Shown one piece after another: positions 32,189 through 40,872 of a stretch of DNA of 64,000 bases. Source of the DNA: an uncultured Oscillospiraceae bacterium (GTDB lineage: Bacteria; Bacillota; Clostridia; Oscillospirales; Oscillospiraceae); the NCBI GenBank assembly GCA_934613505.1, contig CAKTTB010000010.1, forward strand, positions 8,436 to 72,435. Reading direction: 5' to 3'. Below the pieces are notes generated by a model that had not been told where the DNA came from, ran no database searches, and saw nothing but the letters and a program-made list of their open reading frames with translations. The stretch's first letter is position 1. Every line of letters starts with the position of its first letter. The position numbers were made by a program, and so were the translations under genes.

Positions 32189-33472
32189 TTACCGTGTCAG
32201 GCCAAGCGTGCGGTCGCACAGCTCACAGAAGACCAGCCCGCAGGCCAACGCTTCCTGCCCGGCCCCGCCAAGCTCCGGCGCAAACGAAAACAGCGCACCG
32301 AACGCATCGTCCAGCGTCTGCACCTTCTGTCCGGTTTTCTGTCCGGCCAGCGTCTTCACGTCATAGACGGCGCGGCCGTCCAACGCGCGGCTGCCCGCGG
32401 CGGCCAGAAACGCGAGCTGCTCCGGGTGGAACAGCACCAGCGGCGCGCCGCCGTCCAGGAATGCGTCGATAGACGCCAGCGCCTGCCCGATCGCGGGCGC
32501 GTTCTCCACCATGCTGTCGGTAACGCCGGATTCGTGGGCATATTTTGTCAGCCCCTTTTCGGGCCGGAAGCAGGTGCAAAGCAGCGCTTGCGGCGAAAAA
32601 AGCCGGAATTTCAGGATCGCCAGCTGCACAAGCTCGTCGCGCGCCGCGCTTTTTCCGGTCGTCTTGCACGCGAGCACGAAGAAGGTCTCAAGCGCCTCCG
32701 TACTCATCCCGCGCGTCAGCGGCGCAGGCTCCGGCAGCTTCCAATCGGCATTGGGCGGCGCGGGCGCGGCCTCCCGCAGCTCTGGCTGCACGGGCGGCAG
32801 GCGCTTCAGGACGGATTCGAACCATTTCTGTGCCTGCAATGCTGCCTGCAGCGCCGTCTGCTGCTGGGCGACGCGCTTCAAGATCGCGCCGCTCAGATCG
32901 TCCAGCAGATCGCCGGAGCTCCGGCGGCCCGGGATCCTGCCGTGCCTGCCGAAGCCGGGCAGGAGAAATTCATCGGAATAATCGTTATAGTGCGCCTTCG
33001 ACCGCAGAAGGGCTGCAAACGGCGGCTGCTGCCGCGCGCCGTCCCAGCGCTCACGGAACGCGCCGCACAGGCGAATATCGCGCTCCAGCATCCACGCGGC
33101 TCCCCGGCAGGGCAGCGCATCGATCCGGGTATATGCTTCGCTGAGCGTCTGGTAGAGCAGCTCCGTATCCGGCTGCACCGGCGGTGCGGGCGCGGGCACA
33201 GGCGCAGGCTCCGGCTTTTCCGCAAGATCGGTCAGGATATCCGGCAGCAGCTCCGGCTGCAGGGCGTCCGGCTCCGGTTCTGCCCCGGCCGGCGGTTCAG
33301 GCGGCGTTTCTTCCTGCCGCTTCTTTCCGATGCCCTTCGGCAGCGCGCCCAGCACGACCATCGCAAGCCCGCCCACCGCGACGGCGATGGAGACCGGCAG
33401 GCTGTAGGCCGACAGGGCGAAACCGATCAGGATCAGAAGAAAGCCGATGATGATATCCTTGACTGAGCGCAC
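32189..33472 (-). CDS. Membrane protein with a C-terminal DnaQ/RNase T-like domain lacking catalytic acids
   Basis: 427 residues from GTG 33472 (GGAGG 8 bp upstream; the frame extends further but without support). Two close membrane helices (residues 6-24, 28-45) are followed by a Pro/Glu-rich linker (53-103), a helical domain (105-225) and a C-terminal domain from about 260. The latter reads like a DEDD exonuclease: 'TFFVLACKTTGKSAARDELV' against the usual V-x-D-x-E-T-T-G, 'GVTDSMVENAPAIGQAL' against GI(T)-E-M-V-x-x-A-P, then 'PLVLFHPEQLAFL' against LV-A-H-N-x-x-F-D. The Asp and Glu of motif I are Ala268 and Lys270, and the Asp of motif II is also missing. It is therefore probably a non-catalytic nucleic-acid or protein-binding domain. 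Function unknown. Confidence 0.72.
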   Translation of the reverse strand: MRSVKDIIIGFLLILIGFALSAYSLPVSIAVAVGGLAMVVLGALPKGIGKKRQEETPPEPPAGAEPEPDALQPELLPDILTDLAEKPEPAPVPAPAPPVQPDTELLYQTLSEAYTRIDALPCRGAAWMLERDIRLCGAFRERWDGARQQPPFAALLRSKAHYNDYSDEFLLPGFGRHGRIPGRRSSGDLLDDLSGAILKRVAQQQTALQAALQAQKWFESVLKRLPPVQPELREAAPAPPNADWKLPEPAPLTRGMSTEALETFFVLACKTTGKSAARDELVQLAILKFRLFSPQALLCTCFRPEKGLTKYAHESGVTDSMVENAPAIGQALASIDAFLDGGAPLVLFHPEQLAFLAAAGSRALDGRAVYDVKTLAGQKTGQKVQTLDDAFGALFSFAPELGGAGQEALACGLVFCELCDRTLGLTR

Positions 33473-33617
33473 GGCTGCGTCCTCCCTTTTTCTCTTTCCG
33501 GGAACTATTCTGTGCCTACAGTATAGCATCCTCCACGGCCTTCGCGCAAGGGGCTTGATTCCCGCGCGCATCGGCGCTACAATGCTCTGGGGCAGAAGAG
33601 GAACGGACTTTTATGTT

Positions 33618-34321
33618 ATGCTGCAGATCATGAACCAGATCCTGACGCAGGGCGGATTTCTGCGCGCGTTTTTTCAGACTGTTATCCTTATCGCGGCCGG
33701 CTGCGCGCTGTTTCGGGCAGACATTCTCGGCCCCGGGGACAAGCACGCGCTCACGACGGTTGTCTGGAAGCTTGCCGTGCCATGCATGGCGTTCGACGCG
33801 TTCATGTCGGATTTCAATACGCAGGAATTTTTGTCGGAGCTTGGCGTGCTGGCGCTCTCGTTCGCACTGTATGCCGTTCTCTACGCGCTGGGAACGCTTC
33901 TGTTCCGGCGCGCAGCCGGGCGGGACGCAAAGGTCTGCGGCCTGTTCTGCGCTGTCGGGCAGCTGACGCTGTTCGCCATGCCTGTTCTGCAGTCCATCTA
34001 CGCCGGAACCGGCTCCACGGTCCTGATCTCCGTCAGCGTCATGACCATATCCGGATGGTCCTTGCGCCCGCGTTCGCCCTCGGGGCGGTATGCGCCGTGC
34101 AGGCAAGCGGACTGGCCCGCTTTACCGCGTCGGAGATGGTCGCGGTCACGATGGGCTTCGCCGCGCCGGCGTCGGCCACGCTCGGCCTGTTCTGCATCCA
34201 GTACCGCCGCTGCGAGCGGTTTGCCTCGACCGTCTGCTTTTTATCGACGGTCCTGTGTCTCGCCACCATCCCGCTCGTCTACGCCCTGACCCAGCTCGCG
34301 GCAGCTTCCGGGTTGTTCTGA
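33618..34321 (+). pseudogene. AEC (auxin efflux carrier) family transporter, internally deleted and frameshifted
   Basis: The N-terminal half in the first frame is a normal AEC protein ('FFQTVILIAAGCALFRADIL', 'KLAVPCMAFDAFMSDFNTQE', up to 'VLISVSVMTI'). At about 34045 the frame changes to 'MVLAPAFALGAVCAVQASGL', then 'FCIQYRRCERFASTVCFLST', which is the family C-terminus, ending at 34321. Normal members have about 300 residues; roughly 80-110 central residues are missing. Both ends are intact, so this is a deletion that also shifted the frame. The promoter region is shared with the divergent gene at 33472. Confidence 0.8.
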
Positions 34322-34359
34322 ATGTTCGCCGAAAAAGCCCCATCCTGCATTGGATGGAT

Positions 34360-34478
34360 CCTTGGCTCTCCCTCTGGGAGAGCTGTCACCGCAGGTGACT
34401 GAGAGGGCTTTGGCAGTCACGGTATACCCTCTCCGTCCTCGCTTCGCTCGGCCACCTCTCCCAAAGGGAGAGGCAAGG
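34360..34478. repeat. 119-bp MITE-like repeat, copy A
   Basis: A nearly identical element lies at 49079-49197. The ends are inverted repeats: CCTTGGCTCTCCCT at the left against CCTTGCCTCTCCCT read from the right, 13 of 14 identical. Each end also folds on itself (CTCTCCC-x-GGGAGAG; CCTCTCCCAAAGGGAGAGG). Short open frames across it are not genes. No clear target duplication is visible. The sequence resembles an intergenic repeat I remember from many Oscillospiraceae genomes. Confidence 0.8.
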
Positions 34479-34507
34479 GTCGCTCGCACAACATCAAATG
34501 ACACAAG

Positions 34508-34541
34508 AACAGGCACAGCAGATGATTCCGCTGTGCCTGTT
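34508..34541 (-). terminator. Terminator of the priA-to-rsgA operon
   Basis: A 12-bp stem AACAGGCACAGC with GCTGTGCCTGTT, followed on the minus strand by a T-rich run (TTCTTGTGTC). It is 42 bp after the rsgA stop. An almost identical hairpin lies at 49226-49259, in the same position relative to the other copy of the 119-bp repeat. Confidence 0.7.
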
Positions 34542-34582
34542 CACTGTCTCATGCGACCCGTTCATTTGCAGGATAGAGCTTT

Positions 34583-35464
34583 TTATTTCAGTTCCCATTC
34601 TTTGATCTGGCTGGCCATCTCGTACAGGCGTTCATAGCTGTCGTAGCGGGTCCGGCCGATCTTGCCTTCGACCAGCGCTTTGCGCACGGCGCAGCCCGGC
34701 TCCTTGCGGTGGGCGCAGTCGGGGAACTGGCAGTGGCCGAGATACGGCGCAAACTCCGGGAAAGCGTCCTGCAGCCGCTCTTTGTGTACCAGCTCCATCC
34801 GTTCGGTGTCGAACGCGGAGAAGCCCGGCGTGTCGGCGACGAAGGTATCCGCGCCGAGGGCATACAGCTCAATATGGCGCGTGGTATGCCGCCCGCGGCC
34901 AAGCTTTTCCGAGACCTCGCCGACCGGCAGCTGCAGTGCCGGGCAGACGCGGTTGAGAAGGCTCGACTTTCCAACGCCGGAATTGCCGGTCAGGCACGAG
35001 AGCTTCCCGGCCAGAAGCGCCTGCAGCTCCCCGATCCCCTCGCCCGATGCAGCGCTCGTAACAAGGACGGGGATCCCGGCTTTTTTGTAGATCTCCGCCA
35101 GCGGCTGTGCCGGGGCCAGATCGTCCTTGTTGACGCAGACCACGGACGGGACGTTCTGCAGCTGTGCAATGGCAAGCACGCGGTCAATGAGAAACGGCTC
35201 CGTGACCGGGATGGCGCAGGAGGCCAGCACGATCAGCTGGTCGATATTCGCGATCGCCGGGCGGATAAACGCGTTTTTGCGCGGCAGCAGCGCTTCGAGT
35301 ACGCCCTTGCCGCTTTCCTGCTCTGTGATGCGGACAAAGTCCCCGACGAGCGGCGACTGCTCCTGCCGCCGGAAGCGGCCGCGGGCCTTGCACTCGACCA
35401 CGCCGTCTTCCGTCTGCACATAATAGAAGCCGCTGATGGCTTTGATGATCCTGTAAGCTTCCAT
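34583..35464 (-). CDS. rsgA: Ribosome small subunit-dependent GTPase A
   Basis: 293 residues. An N-terminal OB fold is followed by a circularly permuted GTPase with G4 'CVNKDDL' before G1 'TGNSGVGKSSLLN' and G3 'DTPGFSAFD', then a C-terminal zinc site ('CQFPDCAHRKEPGCAVRKAL'). RsgA checks and releases factors in late 30S assembly. I choose ATG 35464, which has GGTGAG upstream, over GTG 35473, which lies inside the end of the kinase gene without a ribosome site. The classical rsgA position next to prkC and stp is kept. Confidence 0.96.
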   Translation of the reverse strand: MEAYRIIKAISGFYYVQTEDGVVECKARGRFRRQEQSPLVGDFVRITEQESGKGVLEALLPRKNAFIRPAIANIDQLIVLASCAIPVTEPFLIDRVLAIAQLQNVPSVVCVNKDDLAPAQPLAEIYKKAGIPVLVTSAASGEGIGELQALLAGKLSCLTGNSGVGKSSLLNRVCPALQLPVGEVSEKLGRGRHTTRHIELYALGADTFVADTPGFSAFDTERMELVHKERLQDAFPEFAPYLGHCQFPDCAHRKEPGCAVRKALVEGKIGRTRYDSYERLYEMASQIKEWELK

Positions 35465-35469
35465 ATCTC

Positions 35470-37737
35470 TCACCCAAACGAAATGAGCTGCGAATCATAG
35501 ATCTCGCCGTCCAGATACACGTCGACCGGCAGCGTTCCCTTGCCCTTGACGGTCACCTCGAGAATGACGGCGGTGTTATCCGTGATGGAGACGGACGTCG
35601 GGCCGTACTGCAAAGAGCCGTCCACATAGACCGTGACCTCATACAGGCCGTTGGTGTTCGGCATCACGACCTCGATGGTCTTCTCCACCGCCTTCTCCTG
35701 CACGACGATCTCGATCATGTTGGACTTGGTGGTCTTTGTATCGTCGCCGAGCGAGTTTTCCACGATGCAGTAATAATAATAGGTTCCCGGCTCCGCGGTA
35801 TCCACCTTGCAGGTGGTGTTGCCCTCCTTGCTGCGCGAGACGAGCGCGGCATTGTCATAGATGCCGTCCTCGCTTCTGTACCACGCATAGCGGAGCGTCC
35901 CGTCGTCGGAGGCATAGGCAGAGATGGACAGCGTGACCTCGTCCCCCTGCAGGACCGCCTGGTCCTGCGTCAGGTTGGTGACGACCGGCGTGGCTGCCTC
36001 TTCGGGGCCCTTGGAGACACGCAGATTGATGACGGTGTCCTTTTTGACCATCTGGCCGCCCTCGACCGACTGGAACGTGACCGTCCCCTTGGGCAGATCA
36101 CTCTCGTCGTTGCGGATGCTGCCGTTCTGCAGGCCGGCCTTCGCGATCATCTTCAGTGCTTCGTCCACGTCCTCGCCGACGAGCGTCGGGACCTCCACCA
36201 GCTCCACATCCGGCCCGAGCGAGACGATGAGCGTCACGGTCTGCCCCTCGGTGAGCGGCGTGCCGGAGGCCGGGTCGGTCTCGATCACGTAGCCCTCGGT
36301 GTAGATATCGTTCTTGCGTTCGTCGATCTGGATATTGAGGTTCAGTCCCAACGCGCTCAGCGTCTGCTCCGCGTTCTGGCGGGTCAGATTGACCAGCGGC
36401 GGCATCTGGATCTCATTGGCGCCGCTGGAGACGGTCAGCTTGATCGTGCTGCCGACCTTCGCCTGCCGGTCAGCTTCGGGCGACTGATCGACGACGACGC
36501 CGGCTTCATACTTCTCGCTCACCACATAGCGGTCGATGGAGATGGTGAAGTCGGGATAATCCTCCTGCCGGATGCTGTCGGCCGTCATACCGACGAAGTT
36601 CGGCACAGGCTTCTCCTCGGTCTTACTGAAGAGACCGGAGAAGAAGTAGTTATACAGGAAATAGCAGATCACGAGCACCGCCAGCGCAATGCACACGATC
36701 CCGGCGATCACCGCGATGCGGCTGCCGCGGCGGGAGGCGTCCTGCGCGGCTCTGCGGTCCTGCTCCTCCTGCTTTTTCTTTGCCACGGCCTCGGCCAGCG
36801 GCTTTTTGACCGCGTTGGTCCGGCCGAGGTTCTGCGGCATATAATTGGGATCGTTCAGAAGCCGCTGCACGTCGATGCTGTCAGCTTCGGCGGAAAAATC
36901 GAAGACGATATTCGGCTCCTTGCGGAACTCCTCCAGATCGTGCAGCATCCGCGTTGCCGACGGATAGCGGCTTGCCAGATCCGCACACATGGCATGCATG
37001 GTGATCTGCTCCAGCCCGACGGGGATGGAGGGATTGATCTCGCGCGGCATGGTGGGGTGGCCGTTGATATGCTGGATGGCCACGGACACCGGCGTGTCGC
37101 CGTCATACGGCGGCCGGCCCGTCAGCATTTCGTACATGACGACGCCCAGCGCGTACAGATCCGCGCGGCAGTCGACCTGCGCGCCGCGCGCCTGCTCGGG
37201 CGAGATATAGTGGACGGAGCCGAGCGCCTCGCGCGTGAGGGTATTCTGGGCGGAGGACACGCGGGCAATGCCGAAATCGGCGACCTTGACGCTGCCGTCC
37301 TTCAGGATCATGATGTTGTGTGGCTTGATGTCGCGGTGGATGATGCCGCGGCTGTGCGCATGCTCCAGCGCCTTACAGATCTGGGTCGCAAAATGCAGCG
37401 CCTCGCGCCAGTTGAGCGTCCCCTTCTGCTCCATATACTGCTTGAGCGTGATGCCCTCGATCAGCTCCATGACGATATAGTCAATATTGTCCGAGTGCGA
37501 AACGTCGTACACGCTCACGATATTGGGGTGGGACAGCATCGCGACCGCCTGCGACTCGGCGTGGAAGCGGCGGCGGAACTCCGCGTCCTGCGACAGATCT
37601 TCCTTTAAGATCTTGATGGCCACGAGCCGGTTGAGCCGGTGGCAGCGCGCCTTATATACATCCGCCATGCCGCCGGAGCCGATCTTCTCCAGGATCTCAT
37701 AGCGGTTATCCAATAGCTTACCTATGTATCGGTCCAT
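35470..37737 (-). CDS. prkC: PASTA-domain Ser/Thr protein kinase with an added Ig-like domain
   Basis: 755 residues. The kinase domain spans about 1-275, with Gly loop 'IGSGGMADVY', Lys42, catalytic 'HRDIKPHN' (Asp136) and DFG 154-156. A basic linker and a membrane helix (about 345-370) follow. Three PASTA domains (starting 'VPNFVGMTADSI', 'MPPLVNLTRQNA', 'VPTLVGEDVDEA') come next, then an Ig-like domain ('QGDEVTLSISAYASDDGTLR' with 'YYYYCIVENSLGDDT') and a short beta domain to the end. PASTA domains bind muropeptides, and the kinase controls cell-wall growth and germination-type responses. It is paired with the phosphatase gene upstream. Most PrkC proteins end after the PASTA or one Ig-like cap; here the extracellular tail is longer than usual. 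Confidence 0.96.
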   Translation of the reverse strand: MDRYIGKLLDNRYEILEKIGSGGMADVYKARCHRLNRLVAIKILKEDLSQDAEFRRRFHAESQAVAMLSHPNIVSVYDVSHSDNIDYIVMELIEGITLKQYMEQKGTLNWREALHFATQICKALEHAHSRGIIHRDIKPHNIMILKDGSVKVADFGIARVSSAQNTLTREALGSVHYISPEQARGAQVDCRADLYALGVVMYEMLTGRPPYDGDTPVSVAIQHINGHPTMPREINPSIPVGLEQITMHAMCADLASRYPSATRMLHDLEEFRKEPNIVFDFSAEADSIDVQRLLNDPNYMPQNLGRTNAVKKPLAEAVAKKKQEEQDRRAAQDASRRGSRIAVIAGIVCIALAVLVICYFLYNYFFSGLFSKTEEKPVPNFVGMTADSIRQEDYPDFTISIDRYVVSEKYEAGVVVDQSPEADRQAKVGSTIKLTVSSGANEIQMPPLVNLTRQNAEQTLSALGLNLNIQIDERKNDIYTEGYVIETDPASGTPLTEGQTVTLIVSLGPDVELVEVPTLVGEDVDEALKMIAKAGLQNGSIRNDESDLPKGTVTFQSVEGGQMVKKDTVINLRVSKGPEEAATPVVTNLTQDQAVLQGDEVTLSISAYASDDGTLRYAWYRSEDGIYDNAALVSRSKEGNTTCKVDTAEPGTYYYYCIVENSLGDDTKTTKSNMIEIVVQEKAVEKTIEVVMPNTNGLYEVTVYVDGSLQYGPTSVSITDNTAVILEVTVKGKGTLPVDVYLDGEIYDSQLISFG

Positions 37738-37783
37738 CAGGTTCGCTCCTTTTTTGCAGAATCGTTCATACCGGCCGTACCTC

Positions 37784-38515
37784 TCAGACCGCCGCCAGCG
37801 TGACGGTCACGTTGTCCGGCGCGCCGCGCTTTTGGGCAATATGCAGAAGCCGCTGGCAGCAGTCGCTCTTGTTGAGACCGTGGACGACCTCAAAGAGCAT
37901 TTCCTGATCGGCCATCTCGTTGGAAAGGCCGTCGGAGCACAGAAGGATGCATTCGTCCCTGCGCAGGCGGCAGGTGAAGACGTCGCCCTCGACCTCCGGC
38001 TCGGTGCCGACGGCGCGGGTGATGACGTTTTTGCCCGGATGGAGCTTCGCCTGCTCCTGCGTCAGCTCGCCGCGCTCGACCATGTAGGCGACCATGGAAT
38101 GATCGCGCGTGACAAGGCGGACATCCTCTTTTGTAAAGTGATAGGCGCGGCTGTCGCCGACATTGATGATGACAGCCAGATCACGGTTGAGCCAGGCCGC
38201 CACCAGCGTGGTGCCCATGCCGGTGAAGTCCTCGCTCAGCTGTGACTGTTCAAAAACCGCACGGTTGGCAAGCTCCAGCGCGCTTCTGAGCATCGCGGAC
38301 GCCTTTTCCGGCGACATGCCGGCCTTCTGCGTCCGGCGTACCTCGTCCGTGAAGATCTCCACGGCAAGCGAGCTTGCCACGTTGCCGGATTTTGCCCCGC
38401 CCATGCCGTCGCAGACGATCATCAGCACGCGGTCACGTCCGAACGGAACGATGGCATACGCGTCCTGATTCTGCTGCCGGATGTTGCCCGGGTCTGTCAG
38501 TCCCCATGTCTGCAT
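37784..38515 (-). CDS. stp: PP2C-type Ser/Thr protein phosphatase (Stp/PrpC)
   Basis: 243 residues, a standard bacterial PP2C. 'GNIRQQNQDAYAI', 'IVCDGMGGAKSGNVAS', 'VNVGDSRAYHF', 'TRDHSMV', 'LLCSDGLSNEMAD' and 'APDNVTVTLAAV' give the metal-binding Asp and Gly residues in order. It removes phosphates placed by the PASTA kinase whose gene follows after 46 bp. It belongs to the rlmN-stp-prkC-rsgA order that is conserved across Firmicutes. Confidence 0.96.
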   Translation of the reverse strand: MQTWGLTDPGNIRQQNQDAYAIVPFGRDRVLMIVCDGMGGAKSGNVASSLAVEIFTDEVRRTQKAGMSPEKASAMLRSALELANRAVFEQSQLSEDFTGMGTTLVAAWLNRDLAVIINVGDSRAYHFTKEDVRLVTRDHSMVAYMVERGELTQEQAKLHPGKNVITRAVGTEPEVEGDVFTCRLRRDECILLCSDGLSNEMADQEMLFEVVHGLNKSDCCQRLLHIAQKRGAPDNVTVTLAAV

Positions 38516-38527
38516 GGCGCTTCCTCC

Positions 38528-39556
38528 TTATGTCGATTCGTATTTTCTTCTGAGCTGTCCGCAGGACGCGTCAATGTCGCTGCCGAGCGTCCGGCGGAGC
38601 GTCGCGGTGATGCCGTGGGATTCCAGAATGGTCTGGAAGCGGCGGATGGCCTGCGGGGATGCCGTGTGCAGGCCGCTCTCCGTCACGTTGTTCAGGGGGA
38701 TCATGTTGACGTGCGCGCCCATGCCCGCGAGCTTTTTGGCCAGCAGCTCCGCCTGCTCCGGCGAATCGCTGACGCCGTCGATCATGGTATATTCAAAGGA
38801 AATGCGGCGGCCGGTCTTCGCGAAGTAATCGCGGCAGGCGGCCAGCAGCGTATCGACCGGCCAGCGGCGGTTGACGGGCATGATCTTACTGCGCGATTCG
38901 TCGTCCGGGGAATGGAGAGACACCGAGAGCGTCAGCTGCAGATCCTTTTCTGCCAGCTTTTCGATCTTGTCGACAAGACCGCAGGTGGAAAGGCTGATAT
39001 GGCGCATGCCGATGTTCATGCCGTCGGGACTGTTGATGAGTTCCAGAAAACGCATGACGTTGTCAAAATTATCGAGCGGCTCGCCGATGCCCATCAGGAC
39101 GATATTGGAGATCGGCAGCCCGGAATCCAGCTGGGAAAACAGCACCTGATCGACCAGCTCCGACGGCTCCAGCCGCCGGACAAGGCCGCCGATCGTGGAC
39201 GCGCAGAATTTGCAGCCCATGGGGCAGCCGACTTCCGAGGAAATGCAGACGGTGTTGCCGTGGTGATACTGCATGACGACGGATTCGACGCAGTTGCCGT
39301 CAGCCAGGCGCCAGAGGTATTTGATCGTGCCGTCCAGCTTTGAGACCTGCTTGCGCGCAACGGTGGGCGCGGTGATGAAATAGAGGCCGTCCAGCTTTTC
39401 GCGCAGCGGTTTGGAGAGGTTCGTCATGGCGTCGAAGCCGGTCGCGCCGCGGTGGAGCCAGACGAAGACCTGCTTCGCGCGGAACTTCGGCTCGCCCATG
39501 ACCGCGAACGCGGCTTGCAGCTCTTCGAGCGTCATGGATTTGATGTCCTGTTTCAT
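38528..39556 (-). CDS. rlmN: 23S rRNA (adenine2503-C2)-methyltransferase RlmN
   Basis: 342 residues, radical SAM. The Fe-S motif is 'CPMGCKFCAST' after 'SSEVG', with 'GIGEPLDNFDNVMRFL' and 'ISLSTCGLVDKIEKLA' as further conserved blocks. The two catalytic cysteines outside the cluster are in 'CVESVVM' to 'GL' and the C-terminal 'SCGQLR'. It methylates A2503 of 23S rRNA and A37 of some tRNAs. The start overlaps the rsmB stop by 4 bp. Confidence 0.96.
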   Translation of the reverse strand: MKQDIKSMTLEELQAAFAVMGEPKFRAKQVFVWLHRGATGFDAMTNLSKPLREKLDGLYFITAPTVARKQVSKLDGTIKYLWRLADGNCVESVVMQYHHGNTVCISSEVGCPMGCKFCASTIGGLVRRLEPSELVDQVLFSQLDSGLPISNIVLMGIGEPLDNFDNVMRFLELINSPDGMNIGMRHISLSTCGLVDKIEKLAEKDLQLTLSVSLHSPDDESRSKIMPVNRRWPVDTLLAACRDYFAKTGRRISFEYTMIDGVSDSPEQAELLAKKLAGMGAHVNMIPLNNVTESGLHTASPQAIRRFQTILESHGITATLRRTLGSDIDASCGQLRRKYEST

Positions 39557-40860
39557 GTGTGCTTCCTCAGCTTGCAGATGAAAAAGCCGTCCGCCGCATG
39601 AAGCTGCGGCAGAAGCGTCGCATAGCCCTCGTTCGGCAGCTCCAGCCCCTCCGGGACTGCGAACGGCTCCGGCGTGAACGCCGGATGCGCCTGCGCAAAG
39701 GACAGCGCCACGGCTTCGTTTTCTTCTTTTCGGACGGTGCAGGTGCTGTAGAGCAGCGTGCCGCCGGGCCTTACGTAGCGGCTGACGTTCTCCAGAATGG
39801 CCCGCTGCACCTCGGGCAGGCGCACGATCGCGTCCAGCGGCTTATAGCGGATATCCGGCTTTTTCCGGATGACGCCGAGGCCGGAACACGACACGTCGGC
39901 GATGACAAGATCGAACGCATTTTCCAGCGCCGCGTCAAACTCCGCCGCGTTTCGCTGCTCCGCCTTCAGGATGGAAATTCCAAGGCGGGCGGCGTTTTTT
40001 TCGATCAGCGCGATCTTATGCGCGTGCAGATCGCAGGACAGGATGCTGCCGCGGTTTTCCATCTGCATGGCCGCGGCAAAGCTTTTGCCGCCGGGGGCTG
40101 CGCAGCAGTCGAGCACGCGCATGCCGGGCGCCGCGCCGGAGACCAAGACCGCGAGCTTCGCCGCCGGATCCTGCACATAGACTGCGCCGGACTGGAACAG
40201 CGGCAGCGCCTCCAGATTGCCCGTGCCGGAGACGAGATAGCAGCCCGCCAGCCACGGATGCGGCTCATAGGCGATCTGCGCCGCGTCGAGCGCGGCCGTG
40301 ACCTCTTCCGGCGACGCCTTGAGGGGATTGACCTGCAGGGCCGTCTTGGGGATCTCATTATCGGCGGCAAGGAACGCTTCCAGCGCCTGCTCGTCAAACG
40401 ACGCGTGCAGGCAGTCGACAAGCGGCTGCGGGTGCGAATATTTTGTTGCAAGATCTGTCGGCGCTTCCAGTGTATCGCGTCTGCGCACCAGCGCGCGCAG
40501 CGCGCCGTTGACCAGTCCCGCCGCGCGGGGATTGGCGTAGGCCTTGGCCTGCTCGACCGCCTCGTTCACGGCTGCGGAAGCGGGGATCTTATCGAGAAAC
40601 AGGATCTGGTACGCGCCCAGCCGCAGGATATCCAGCACGACGGGCTGCAGCCGGCCAAGCCCGCCGGAGACGACCTGCGACAGGTCATAGTCCAGCAGCA
40701 TGCGGTTCTGCACCACGCCGTAGAGCAGTCTGGCGGCCAGCGCCGCGTCGCGCCGGTCCAGCCGGTCGCGGGCCGTATATTCCTTGATCGCGCCGTCTGC
40801 CCACGCGTTCTGCCGCCGGATGGCGATGAGCGCGGAAAGCGCCGTTGTTCTTGCGTTCAT
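39553..40860 (-). CDS. rsmB: 16S rRNA (cytosine967-C5)-methyltransferase RsmB
   Basis: 435 residues: an N-terminal NusB-like domain ('MNARTTALSALIAIRRQNAW', 'ILRLGAYQILFLDKIPASAA') and a C-terminal SAM methyltransferase. The latter has 'VLDCCAAPGGKSFAAAMQM', the catalytic 'DVSCSGLGVIRKKPDIRYK' and 'LLYSTCTVRKEENE' (both catalytic Cys). It is coupled to rlmN (ATGA) and lies 12 bp after fmt. Confidence 0.96.
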   Translation of the reverse strand: MNARTTALSALIAIRRQNAWADGAIKEYTARDRLDRRDAALAARLLYGVVQNRMLLDYDLSQVVSGGLGRLQPVVLDILRLGAYQILFLDKIPASAAVNEAVEQAKAYANPRAAGLVNGALRALVRRRDTLEAPTDLATKYSHPQPLVDCLHASFDEQALEAFLAADNEIPKTALQVNPLKASPEEVTAALDAAQIAYEPHPWLAGCYLVSGTGNLEALPLFQSGAVYVQDPAAKLAVLVSGAAPGMRVLDCCAAPGGKSFAAAMQMENRGSILSCDLHAHKIALIEKNAARLGISILKAEQRNAAEFDAALENAFDLVIADVSCSGLGVIRKKPDIRYKPLDAIVRLPEVQRAILENVSRYVRPGGTLLYSTCTVRKEENEAVALSFAQAHPAFTPEPFAVPEGLELPNEGYATLLPQLHAADGFFICKLRKHT

Positions 40861-40872
40861 AGTAACCTCAGA

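Noticed and set aside
34241..34516. Small frames over the 119-bp repeat (products with SPFGRGGRAKRG)
   Set aside because: These are translations of the non-coding intergenic repeat; such frames are often mis-annotated.
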